Shown in pieces: positions 44,265 through 51,891 of a DNA stretch of 64,000 nt. This DNA comes from an uncultured Dyadobacter sp. (GTDB lineage: Bacteria; Bacteroidota; Bacteroidia; Cytophagales; Spirosomataceae). The DNA lies in contig NZ_CAMLSE010000007.1 in assembly GCF_946482605.1 (NCBI RefSeq), positions 186,001 to 250,000 on the forward strand, given 5' to 3'. A program made the position numbers and the translations under genes. The first letter of the stretch is position 1, and every line of letters starts with the position of its first letter. Under the pieces are notes generated by a model. It made no database searches and had not been told where the DNA came from. It was given only the letters and a program-made list of their open reading frames with translations.

Positions 44265-44538
44265 GGAACATCCGTTCGCTTCTCTGCTTCATAAACGGTC
44301 TAGTACAATTTAGATCACCTGCCAGCCTCAAAATTTGTCCCGGCTGGACCTACCGTTCACATGCAGAGCCCCACGGATGGTTGTGGTGGGCTTTGCGCGA
44401 TCCCTTTCAATTTTTACGATTTTAACCGGAATACCGGTAACGTGGTCCAATTTCATTGGAATTAATGCATATGCTGGGCTCAGGCCCGGGATCATGATGT
44501 TATGTCTTGCCATAGTTGCCCCTCCGGAACATCCGTTC
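44265..44538. other. Structured segment bounded by 13-bp direct repeats in helicase leader
   Basis: GGAACATCCGTTC occurs exactly at 44265-44277 and again at 44526-44538. Between them are 248 bp that hold five short hairpins on the plus strand: CCAGCC/GGCTGG (44322-44347), GCAGAGCCC/GGGCTTTGC (44363-44396), ACCGG/CCGGT (44425-44438), TCCAAT/ATTGGA (44446-44460) and GGGC/GCCC (44476-44487). Two ORFs occupy it, one on each strand. The 437-bp stretch 44131-44567 thus contains the ald terminator, the helicase promoter and this segment, with no recognisable conserved gene. It may be a small inserted element, an RNA regulator of the helicase or both; no Rfam family is recognised. Confidence 0.6.
44328..44513 (-). 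CDS. Possible small basic protein antisense in the helicase leader
   Basis: A 61-codon frame from the ATG at 44513 encoding a basic peptide (MARHNIMIPGLSPAYALIP at the start, GRSSRDKF at the end). A Shine-Dalgarno-like GGAGG lies about 9 nt upstream of the ATG, rare for this phylum. The composition looks protein-like, but I recognise no family. The opposite strand is also open over most of the region (44335-44571, from TTG, ending in an ATGA overlap with the helicase start). The coding status is therefore unproven, and the open frames may be a by-product of structured RNA. Confidence 0.25.
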   Translation of the reverse strand: MARHNIMIPGLSPAYALIPMKLDHVTGIPVKIVKIERDRAKPTTTIRGALHVNGRSSRDKF

Positions 44539-44567
44539 AATCAAGAATTAATACTAAAAGCAATAGA

Positions 44568-46343
44568 ATGACTACTGAAACTTTTGAAACTTTCGAAGAG
44601 CTTGGCCTCAACGAAGACATCCTGAAAGCCTTGCAAGAAATGGGTTTTGTAAAACCCTCACCGATACAGGCACAGGGAATCCCCGCAGTAATGCAGGGTT
44701 CTGACGTAATTGGTCAGGCCCAGACCGGTACCGGTAAAACTGCTGCATTCGGAATTCCCGTGCTGGAAAGAATAGACACTTCCAACAACGCAGTACAAGC
44801 CCTCATCCTTTGCCCTACCCGTGAATTGGCCGTTCAGGTTTCGGAAGAATTAGGCCGCCTTGCCAAATACGTACGTGGCGTACGCATCGAAGCCATTTAC
44901 GGTGGTGATTCGATCGACCGTCAGATCCGCTCGCTGAAAAGAGGGGTACATATCGTAGTGGGAACTCCGGGTCGCGTAATGGACCACATGGAGCGCCGCA
45001 CTCTGAAATTCGACCAGGTTCGCATGATGGTACTCGATGAGGCTGACGAAATGCTCGATATGGGCTTCCGTGAGGACATCGAAAGCATTTTGGCCGACAT
45101 GCCGGAAGATCGCCAGACAATCCTTTTCTCGGCAACGATGTCCAAGCCGATCATGTCGATCACCAAGCGCTTCCTGAACGACCCTACATTGATCAAAGTC
45201 GTTCGTAACGAATTGACCAACCAGAATATCGAGCAGGTCTATTTTGAAGTAAAACCACAGGCGAAAGTCGAAGTAATGACCCGTCTGATCGATATGTACC
45301 ATATCAAATCCCTGCTGGTGTTCTGTAACACCAAGCGTAAAGTGGACGAGATCGTAGAAGACCTGCAATTGCGCGGTTATGCTTCCGAAGGTATCCACGG
45401 TGACCTGCGCCAGCAGCAACGCAGCAATGTTATGAGCAAGTTCAAGGCCGGTGTGACTACTATCCTTGTTGCTACCGACGTTGCGGCACGTGGTATCGAC
45501 GTAAGCGGACTGGATGGAGTGATCAATTACGACATTCCGATGGACGAAGAATATTACGTACACCGGATCGGCCGTACAGGCCGTGCGGGGATGTCCGGTA
45601 AGGCATTCTCACTGGTTGCCCGTGACGAAAAATACCGTCTGAAATCCATTGAAGGTTATACCAAAGTTAAGATCGAAAAAGGGGTTATTCCTTCTTTCGA
45701 AGACATCGTAGGTGTACGCAAGGCCCGCTTTGTAGAAACTATCTCGGCATCTATCAAAGACAGCGACGACGGAGAACTTTACAACGACGTGCTTGAAATG
45801 CTGCACCACAGCGGCTTCTCTACCGAACAAATCGTAGGCGCCATGGCTAAGCAGATCATGGGTGTTCAGAAAAACGAATACTCGGATGGCAACCTGGCAT
45901 GGGAAGAAAGACGTAATGATCGCCGTGAAGGTGGTAGTGATCGTTTTGGCAGAGGAGAGCGCCGCGAAAGCGGAAGCCGTTTTGAAAGAGGCGGAGAGCG
46001 TCGCAGCTTCGGTGATGACCGTCGTAGTGGCGGCGACCGTTTTGGCAAAGGCGAGCGCCGCGAAGGCAGCCGTGATGGTGGCGAACGTCGTCAGTCGGCC
46101 CCTGAGGCTGGTATGACCCGTCTGTTCCTGAGCCTTGGCCGCAAAGACCACATCATGCCGAAAGACATCGTGGGTGCCATCGCCGGCGAAGCGAACATCC
46201 CCGGAAAGACCATCGGTGCGATCGATATTTATGACAAATTCACATTCGTGGACGTACCTGAGCGTGATGCGCGGGCGGTATTGCGTGCGATGGATGGCAA
46301 CACCATCAAAGGCAAGCCGGTGCAAATCGACATTGCAAAATAA
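44568..46343 (+). CDS. DEAD-box ATP-dependent RNA helicase (DeaD/CsdA-like)
   Basis: Unwinds RNA duplexes in ribosome assembly and mRNA turnover. The 591-aa protein has the Q motif (GFVKPSPIQAQGIP), motif I AQTGTGKT, motif Ia PTRELAVQV, motif II VLDEADEMLD, motif III SAT and motif VI HRIGRTGRAG. Then follow a C-terminal extension, an Arg/Gly/Ser-rich stretch (about residues 450-510; repeats like RFGRGERRESGSRFERG), and a terminal DbpA-type RNA-binding domain (MTRLFLSLGRKDHIMPKDI, ending GKPVQIDIAK). The ATG at 44568 gives the standard start MTTETFETFEELGL. The long structured leader suggests cold- or self-regulated expression, as known for deaD in other bacteria (inference). Confidence 0.95.
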   Translation: MTTETFETFEELGLNEDILKALQEMGFVKPSPIQAQGIPAVMQGSDVIGQAQTGTGKTAAFGIPVLERIDTSNNAVQALILCPTRELAVQVSEELGRLAKYVRGVRIEAIYGGDSIDRQIRSLKRGVHIVVGTPGRVMDHMERRTLKFDQVRMMVLDEADEMLDMGFREDIESILADMPEDRQTILFSATMSKPIMSITKRFLNDPTLIKVVRNELTNQNIEQVYFEVKPQAKVEVMTRLIDMYHIKSLLVFCNTKRKVDEIVEDLQLRGYASEGIHGDLRQQQRSNVMSKFKAGVTTILVATDVAARGIDVSGLDGVINYDIPMDEEYYVHRIGRTGRAGMSGKAFSLVARDEKYRLKSIEGYTKVKIEKGVIPSFEDIVGVRKARFVETISASIKDSDDGELYNDVLEMLHHSGFSTEQIVGAMAKQIMGVQKNEYSDGNLAWEERRNDRREGGSDRFGRGERRESGSRFERGGERRSFGDDRRSGGDRFGKGERREGSRDGGERRQSAPEAGMTRLFLSLGRKDHIMPKDIVGAIAGEANIPGKTIGAIDIYDKFTFVDVPERDARAVLRAMDGNTIKGKPVQIDIAK

Positions 46344-46364
46344 ATTCTGACAACAATTAGTGCG

Positions 46365-46393
46365 AAAAGGGGCTTGTAAAAAGGCCCCTTTTT
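46365..46393 (+). terminator. Intrinsic terminator after the helicase gene
   Basis: AAAAGGGGC (46365-46373) pairs with GCCCCTTTT (46384-46392), with a T-run and CGTTT following. The DinB gene downstream therefore probably has its own promoter. Confidence 0.88.
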
Positions 46394-46408
46394 CGTTTAT
46401 TTTCGGCC

Positions 46409-46933
46409 ATGCAAAACAACGAACAGCTCGAAGTATGGCTCCGCGGCCCGCTTCCCGGAATACCAGATCTGCTCCAACCCGTCGCCCACGCATTGTTGCA
46501 GGCGCGCGAGGAGCTGGGCATTTTCACCAACACATTCCCTTCGAAGTTACTCTGGTCAAAACCAGCCAACGTCGCGTCGGTAGGCTTCCATTTGCAGCAT
46601 CTTGCAGGCGTGCTCGACCGCCTGTTCACGTACGCCCGCGAGGAATCGCTTAGTGAAAGCCAGATGGTGTTCCTCAAAAGTGAGGGAAAGGAGCCATTTG
46701 AAAATTGCACGTACAATCATCTGCTGGAGCAATTCAGCAGCCAGCTTGAAACTGCATTAAAACAGCTCCGCGACACCAATCCGGATACGCTGACAGAAAT
46801 ACGGTACGTCGGCCGGGCGATGGTCCCCTCAACGCATCTGGGACTGCTCTTTCATGCCGCCGAGCACACCCAAAGACATGTAGGTCAGTTGCTGGTAACG
46901 GCAAAAGTCCTTATTGCCAATATACCCGGCTAA
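46409..46933 (+). CDS. DinB family protein
   Basis: A 174-aa four-helix-bundle protein of the DinB/YfiT group. Metal-binding His residues are visible in VGFHLQHLAGVLDRL and in FHAAEHTQRHVGQLL. Family members include thiol-dependent S-transferases and DNA-damage-induced proteins of unknown role; nothing here fixes a substrate. Its stop overlaps the convergent phospholipase-like gene by 4 bp. Confidence 0.88.
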   Translation: MQNNEQLEVWLRGPLPGIPDLLQPVAHALLQAREELGIFTNTFPSKLLWSKPANVASVGFHLQHLAGVLDRLFTYAREESLSESQMVFLKSEGKEPFENCTYNHLLEQFSSQLETALKQLRDTNPDTLTEIRYVGRAMVPSTHLGLLFHAAEHTQRHVGQLLVTAKVLIANIPG

Positions 46934-47964
46934 TTGTCGGACTCGGGCCGCACGTTCAGGAGCCTTTGTATCCAGCTTTGCTGGTCGCTGGCTTCTGTCT
47001 TTATCTCATCGATATGCGGATCGATCCCGGCGAGCTGGGCCAGATCCGGCTGCCCGGCATTGATCCAGCACGTGTACCAAACATTTCCTACCATTTCTAC
47101 TGACGCCCGCATTCGTCGTTCGACCTGCCCTGCGAGCATATGATGGTATCTTTCCGAAAATTCACGCGATTGCATGCGGGTTAGAATATTGCTGCGCAGT
47201 TCAAAACTGTATTTTTTATCCGGCTTCATATCGGCTGTGAGTTGCTTCTCGAATAACAGTACCGAATCCATAGCCCTGTGGGAACTTTCCACTGTGTGCC
47301 AAATGCCTTCGGAAATGTCTTTCACATAAACCGCCGGGCCCAGCCACATATCATATCGCTCCGCAAACAGTTCCGGCAACCGCGATTCCCAAAAACCGTG
47401 GACCCCTTCCTGTTGGGTAAGCTGTCCATTGTAGTTTCGTGTGGTATGGAGCGGCACGTGGGCATCGGCGATATAATGCCCCAGATCGGCGGAAATCCGG
47501 AGAATCCTTCTTTCATCCTTTGCTTTAAATGCCTCGGTGAGCTGATGAGCTGCCGTTTGCACATGCCAGGGCACAATGCCATGCCTGCGAAGACTATCCT
47601 CCCCGATTAGATCAATCGCAGCCTTCCATTGCCTCGGCAGTTTCTTCAGAAGACTATCACTATAAGCGTCCAGGTCGATAAAATGCCTCTCGGCTTCCCC
47701 AACCACAGCATACCGCCGCTTATCGGGATTGACCGCATTTTCTGAGAGGAAATCAATATGCTTTTTGTAAAAACCGATCATTTCGGGTGGAAGCCTGAAC
47801 ACCGCAAGCCGGTTGATCCGCTTGTGTGCCCAAAAGCCCCACTGGCTCTCCATGCGGATAGAAAGGATCGAAAACAGCAGAAGGAGACTAAAATGGAAGC
47901 CATTTTTTAAAATTAATCGATTTTTTTCGGCTTTTTCGGTTAAGGATGGAGGAAATGACGCCAT
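46930..47964 (-). CDS. Zinc-dependent phospholipase C/S1-P1 nuclease-like protein
   Basis: A 344-aa protein from the ATG at 47964. A hydrophobic segment near residues 20-35 (FHFSLLLLFSILSIRM) could be a signal peptide or anchor. The mature part starts WGFWAHKRINRLAVF, where the first Trp and the His are zinc ligands in this family. Further ligand candidates are RHFIDLDAY, LGHYIADAHVPLHTT (the HxxxDxHxPLH block) and VHGFWES. Hydrolysis of a phosphodiester (lipid or nucleic acid) in the envelope is inferred. The frame stays open to 48087, but the longer form would bury the hydrophobic segment. Confidence 0.87.
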   Translation of the reverse strand: MASFPPSLTEKAEKNRLILKNGFHFSLLLLFSILSIRMESQWGFWAHKRINRLAVFRLPPEMIGFYKKHIDFLSENAVNPDKRRYAVVGEAERHFIDLDAYSDSLLKKLPRQWKAAIDLIGEDSLRRHGIVPWHVQTAAHQLTEAFKAKDERRILRISADLGHYIADAHVPLHTTRNYNGQLTQQEGVHGFWESRLPELFAERYDMWLGPAVYVKDISEGIWHTVESSHRAMDSVLLFEKQLTADMKPDKKYSFELRSNILTRMQSREFSERYHHMLAGQVERRMRASVEMVGNVWYTCWINAGQPDLAQLAGIDPHIDEIKTEASDQQSWIQRLLNVRPESDN

Positions 47965-48306
47965 ACAATATTTGGAAAGTGAATTGAGCCCAATTACACC
48001 TGTTAAGACGTCATTTGCAGAAAAAGTAACGCTCGCCGTCACATTGCAAACCAAATTTTCACAAATCAGCATTTTTACATTCTGCATGCATTCGTAGTAA
48101 GCTGACTAAGAGCCTTCCTCCTCGAAATGTCAAAATAATTGAACTCAGAAGATTATTTTGAAAAGTAGATTTACATAGCTAGTTTCTTTTCTTAAATATT
48201 AAAAATTCAAAATTATTTATATTTAATATACAAATAATGCAATAATCAAATTATACTTTACATTTGTAGCAAGGAAATAAGTATGTGCATTTATTGATTT
48301 GCTATA
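47965..48306. other. AT-rich intergenic spacer
   Basis: 342 bp between the divergent phospholipase-like and Dabb genes. The part 48120-48260 is very AT-rich. Apart from the promoter core TACATTTG at 48259-48266 I see no gene, tRNA or hairpin of note. Confidence 0.6.
48259..48266 (+). promoter_or_regulatory. Bacteroidota -7 element (TACATTTG) before the Dabb gene
   Basis: An exact TAnnTTTG core 40 bp upstream of the ATG at 48307. No TTTG is found at the -33 distance. Confidence 0.4.
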
Positions 48307-48711
48307 ATGAAAACGAGAAATAAAACATTAGGATATCTGATACCGGTTTTTGCGCTTTGTGTGTTTATGCTGGTAATTTATGGGGCTTATGTACCGCACA
48401 AGCCGGCCGAGATTCAGCGAGTGGTGTGCATCAAGTTCAAACCAGGCACTACCCCTCAGGAAGTTGAGAAACATTTGCGCGATTTCGCGGTGATGAAAAA
48501 GGCAGTGAAAGACGTCGTAGCTTATTCGGCAGGACACGTACAGAAATCGGATAGCGACAACGAGGAATTCGATGTCATCCATTATCTGACTTTCCGTACC
48601 AACGAGGCTGCTCAGGAATATAAAGCAAATGCCGACAGACTTGCATTTGTGAAGGCCAACGAAGGTCAGTGGGACAAAGTGTTGGAGATGAATTCCAACA
48701 TTGAGAAGTAA
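48307..48711 (+). CDS. Dabb (stress-responsive A/B barrel) domain protein, membrane-anchored
   Basis: A 134-aa protein with an N-terminal hydrophobic helix (LIPVFALCVFMLVIYGAYV) that is a signal anchor, followed by one Dabb domain (VVCIKFKPGTTPQEVEKHL, then SAGHVQKSD and FDVIHYLTFRT). Dabb domains dimerise into an alpha/beta barrel; most have unknown ligands. The exported or anchored form is common in Bacteroidota. It is a single gene with a strong terminator. Confidence 0.88.
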   Translation: MKTRNKTLGYLIPVFALCVFMLVIYGAYVPHKPAEIQRVVCIKFKPGTTPQEVEKHLRDFAVMKKAVKDVVAYSAGHVQKSDSDNEEFDVIHYLTFRTNEAAQEYKANADRLAFVKANEGQWDKVLEMNSNIEK

Positions 48712-48740
48712 TTAATAATAGTAATAGGAGTGAAAATCTT

Positions 48741-48773
48741 AAAGAGAGCCGGGCATCCCGGCTCTCTTTTTTT
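48741..48773. terminator. Perfect bidirectional terminator
   Basis: AAAGAGAGCCGGG (48741-48753) pairs perfectly with CCCGGCTCTCTTT (48757-48769) around CAT, then TTTT. It lies between the convergent Dabb and ung genes. Confidence 0.93.
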
Positions 48774-48779
48774 GCTTCC

Positions 48780-49445
48780 CTACCAGGCAATGGGTGCCAG
48801 CCCCCTGCTCTCCAAATATTGATTAGCCTTGCTGAAATGTCGTGTTCCGAACCAGCCGCCGCTATTGGCAGACATGGGTGAAGGGTGTTTTGCTTTCAGC
48901 ACATGGTGTTTTGAAGCGTCTATCACAGCACCCTTTTCCTGCGCATAGCGTCCCCAAAGCATAAACACCACGTCGGATTTCTCATCCGAAACGCATTTGA
49001 TAACCGCATCCGTGAAGCGCTCCCATCCGCGATTCTGGTGGGACCCCGCCGCCCCGCTTTGTACTGTCAGGGTCGCATTCAACAGCAATACTCCCTGTTT
49101 GGCCCAGCGTTCGAGGTTGCCCGATTGAGGAAACGGCTTTCCCAGATCCTCCTGGATTTCCTTGAAGATATTGATCAGCGAAGGCGGCATCCGCACACCA
49201 TCATTCACAGAAAAGCAAAGACCATGTGCCTGTCCCGGACCATGGTAGGGATCCTGCCCGAGGATCACCACCTTACAATCATCGAAGCTGCAATAATTGA
49301 ATGCATTAAAGATCTGTTTGGCAGGCGGAAATATCTGCCTGGTAGCATATTCTTCCTTTACAAAAGAGGCGAGCGATTCGAAATAGGGCTTACCGAATTC
49401 GGGTGCAAGCCGCTCTTTCCACGATTGCTCAATTTTTACATCCAT
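48780..49445 (-). CDS. ung: Uracil-DNA glycosylase
   Basis: Removes uracil from DNA in base excision repair. The ATG at 49445 gives 221 aa beginning MDVKIEQSWKERLAPEFGKP, the normal size. The catalytic Asp is in VILGQDPYHGPGQAHG and the active-site His in KHPSPMSANSGGWFG; LLLNATLTV is the third signature. In-frame codons up to 49571 are not part of the family. Divergent from apaG. Confidence 0.96.
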   Translation of the reverse strand: MDVKIEQSWKERLAPEFGKPYFESLASFVKEEYATRQIFPPAKQIFNAFNYCSFDDCKVVILGQDPYHGPGQAHGLCFSVNDGVRMPPSLINIFKEIQEDLGKPFPQSGNLERWAKQGVLLLNATLTVQSGAAGSHQNRGWERFTDAVIKCVSDEKSDVVFMLWGRYAQEKGAVIDASKHHVLKAKHPSPMSANSGGWFGTRHFSKANQYLESRGLAPIAW

Positions 49446-49595
49446 GCTGTTGTTTTTGTTTTGGGAAACCAAATTATGTGTTTTTTGATTTGGTATTATC
49501 AGCAATTGATTACTATTTTCGTTAAAAGTGGAGTGCAAACAAATATATTTGCCACTGCTCAAACAATCCAATTCTTTACAACACCCTCAGTCTAT

Positions 49596-49982
49596 ATGGT
49601 TTCCAAGGTTACAGATGGTGTCAAAGTCACCGTTTTGACGGAATATCAGCCAGATTACTCTAATCCGGATCAGGATCACTTTGTGTTTACCTACAAAATC
49701 CTGATCGAGAACCATAGTGAGCACACCGTTAAACTGCTCAGAAGGCATTGGCTCATTTACGACGCTAACGGGACTGTAAGGGAAGTGGAAGGTGCCGGAA
49801 TCGTAGGGCTGCAACCCGTGCTGGAACCCGGGGATGTGCACGACTACGTCTCGGGGTGCAACCTCCGTACGGACATCGGAAAAATGGCCGGAACCTATCT
49901 GATGGAGAAAGTACTCGACGGTCGACAGTTCCGTGTGGTAATCCCGGCGTTTTCATTGATAGCGCCCTACCGCCTCAACTAA
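49596..49982 (+). CDS. apaG: ApaG domain protein
   Basis: A 128-aa protein consisting of one ApaG/DUF525 domain: YKILIENHSEHTVKLLRRHW, then GIVGLQPVLEPGDVHDYVSG and GTYLMEKVLDGRQFRVVIPAF. In Enterobacteria it is linked genetically to diadenosine tetraphosphate and metal resistance, but its activity is unclear. The ATG at 49596 is chosen because the open frame to the left runs antisense through ung. The Gly-rich pyrophosphate-like GxGxxG motif is modified (GAGIVG). Confidence 0.92.
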   Translation: MVSKVTDGVKVTVLTEYQPDYSNPDQDHFVFTYKILIENHSEHTVKLLRRHWLIYDANGTVREVEGAGIVGLQPVLEPGDVHDYVSGCNLRTDIGKMAGTYLMEKVLDGRQFRVVIPAFSLIAPYRLN

Positions 49983-50023
49983 TCCACAGGTCCCGCCACA
50001 ACCTGTATTAAATCCCATACCCA

Positions 50024-50800
50024 TTGATTGCTGCCTACATCAAGTACCTTTTGCGCTCCGGTAACGAGCATTCCATACATTCGCCTTTCCTGTTTGAGCT
50101 ATACAACGAAGTTATAGCGGTCCGAAAAGATCAACGCCCGGAATATGATTCCATCGCCGCGCTGCGCAGTGAGCTCCTGCGATCCGACGAAACCATCGAG
50201 GTACTCGATCTGGGCGCCGGATCACGTGTGAATAAATCCAATCTGCGTAAGATCCGTACCATTGCCAGGAACGCGGAAAAACCGGCCAAATTCGGCCGGC
50301 TGTTTTACAGGCTGATCCAGCGTTTTCAACCGCAAACCGTCCTGGAACTAGGCACTTCCCTGGGTTTGACTACATTGTATATGTCAAAAGCCAATCCGGA
50401 AGCAAAGCTGATCACTTTTGAAGGCTGCCCGCAAACTGCCGGAAAAGCCCGGGAACATTTTCAGAAAGAAAATGCAGGTAATATCGAAATCGTGCTTGGC
50501 AACATCGACGAAACTCTGCCCGCCCGGCTCGAAAAACTCGATCAACCCATTGACTTCGCATATTTCGACGCCAACCACCGCTATGAACCCACCGTGCGTT
50601 ATTTTGAAGACTGTCTGCCGCATATCCAGAACGGCTCGGTTTTTATTTTCGATGACATCTACTGGTCCGAGGGCATGACCAGGGCGTGGGAGTACATCAA
50701 AGCACATCCCAAAGTGACGATCACCGTGGACCTGTTCTGGATCGGTCTGGTTTTTTTCCGGAGCGAGCAGGTGAAAGAAGATTTTACGTTGCGGTTTTAG
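50024..50800 (+). CDS. Class I SAM-dependent methyltransferase
   Basis: A 258-aa protein with a Rossmann methyltransferase fold. The SAM-binding motif I is TVLELGTSLGLTTLYMS, followed by LITFEGCPQTAGKAREHF (acidic residue binding the ribose) and FAYFDANHRYEPTVRYF, where the DANH block resembles O-methyltransferases of the catechol type. No ATG is available near the N-terminus, so TTG at 50024 (reading IAAYIKYLLRSGNEHSIHSP after the initiator) is taken as the start. That block is conserved-looking. Substrate unknown. Confidence 0.88.
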   Translation: MIAAYIKYLLRSGNEHSIHSPFLFELYNEVIAVRKDQRPEYDSIAALRSELLRSDETIEVLDLGAGSRVNKSNLRKIRTIARNAEKPAKFGRLFYRLIQRFQPQTVLELGTSLGLTTLYMSKANPEAKLITFEGCPQTAGKAREHFQKENAGNIEIVLGNIDETLPARLEKLDQPIDFAYFDANHRYEPTVRYFEDCLPHIQNGSVFIFDDIYWSEGMTRAWEYIKAHPKVTITVDLFWIGLVFFRSEQVKEDFTLRF

Positions 50801-50910
50801 TTCGTATACCATTAAATAACGAGCAATATCCACTAGATAACTATCGGAACTTGGGCAAAGGTTAATTGAAGGTAAAGTTGCTATCTTTACCTCCCCTCGT
50901 CTCAACTTCC

Positions 50911-51891
50911 ATGACCACACGATCCATCCTTAACGCCCTGACAAGCAAGGGAGTTATTTCTGAGCAACAGGCCGCCACCATTCTTTCTTTCGAGGCCGGC
51001 AAAGCCTTTTCCATTCATTGGGAGCTGCGTTCCATACTCTATCTGGGCATACTGATTTTCAGCTCCGGAGCCGGCATTCTGATTTATGAGAATATTGATA
51101 CGATAGGGCATCAGATCATCATAGCGGCCATCGCGTGTCTGACGGCCGGATGCTTTTACTACACCTACCGGAACAGTCTGCCGTACAGCCACGAAGAGCT
51201 GCATAACCCCAACAAACTCGTCGATTATGTGCTATTGCTGGGCTGTTCTACATTCCTGGGCCTGGAAGGTTATGTGCAATATCAATACAACATTTTCGGA
51301 AGTCGTTATGGGCTGGCGGTTATCCTTCCTACTATTCTTTTCTTTATCTGCGCCTACCGCTTCGATCACCGCGGCGCATTGTCAATGGCCATTACCGGCC
51401 TTGCGTCATGGCTGGGATTGACGATCGCCCCCCTTTCCGTACTGGCTGACAACGACTTTTCCGACGGCAAGCTGATCATTCCTGCCATCGCATTGGGCAT
51501 CATCCTGACCGCGGTGGGCTGGATTTCGGAAGAGCAGCAGATCAAAAAGCATTTCGCATTCACTTATATATTAATGGGTGGCAACCTGGCCGCCATTGCA
51601 GCGCAAATCGGGCTGTTCACGCATGCGACCAAAATCCTCTACTTTGTCATCGGGATTGGGCTTTGCTACTTCTTTATCCGGCGTGCACGACATGCGCAAT
51701 CGCTGCTGTTTCTGCTGATGGGAACCGTGTACGGCTACTGCATGATCACCTACGCATTGTTTACCAGCCTGGGCGCCGACGCTGCGTTTGCATTGAGTAT
51801 CTTTTACTTCCTTTTTTCCAGCGTCGGAGTAATTTATTTCCTGCTGAACTACAAAAAATTCCTTGGGATCAAATCTGGGATCAAAAAATGA
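50911..51891 (+). CDS. DUF2157-like polytopic membrane protein
   Basis: A 326-aa protein with about nine hydrophobic helices after a soluble N-terminal helix pair. The beginning (ILNALTSKGVISEQQAATILSFE) followed by LRSILYLGILIFSSGAGILIYE resembles DUF2157 proteins, in which a short leading domain precedes many helices. The frame extends left of the ATG at 50911, but codons there are not family-like. Its stop overlaps the ATG of the next membrane gene (ATGA), so translation is coupled. Function unknown. Confidence 0.8.
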   Translation: MTTRSILNALTSKGVISEQQAATILSFEAGKAFSIHWELRSILYLGILIFSSGAGILIYENIDTIGHQIIIAAIACLTAGCFYYTYRNSLPYSHEELHNPNKLVDYVLLLGCSTFLGLEGYVQYQYNIFGSRYGLAVILPTILFFICAYRFDHRGALSMAITGLASWLGLTIAPLSVLADNDFSDGKLIIPAIALGIILTAVGWISEEQQIKKHFAFTYILMGGNLAAIAAQIGLFTHATKILYFVIGIGLCYFFIRRARHAQSLLFLLMGTVYGYCMITYALFTSLGADAAFALSIFYFLFSSVGVIYFLLNYKKFLGIKSGIKK

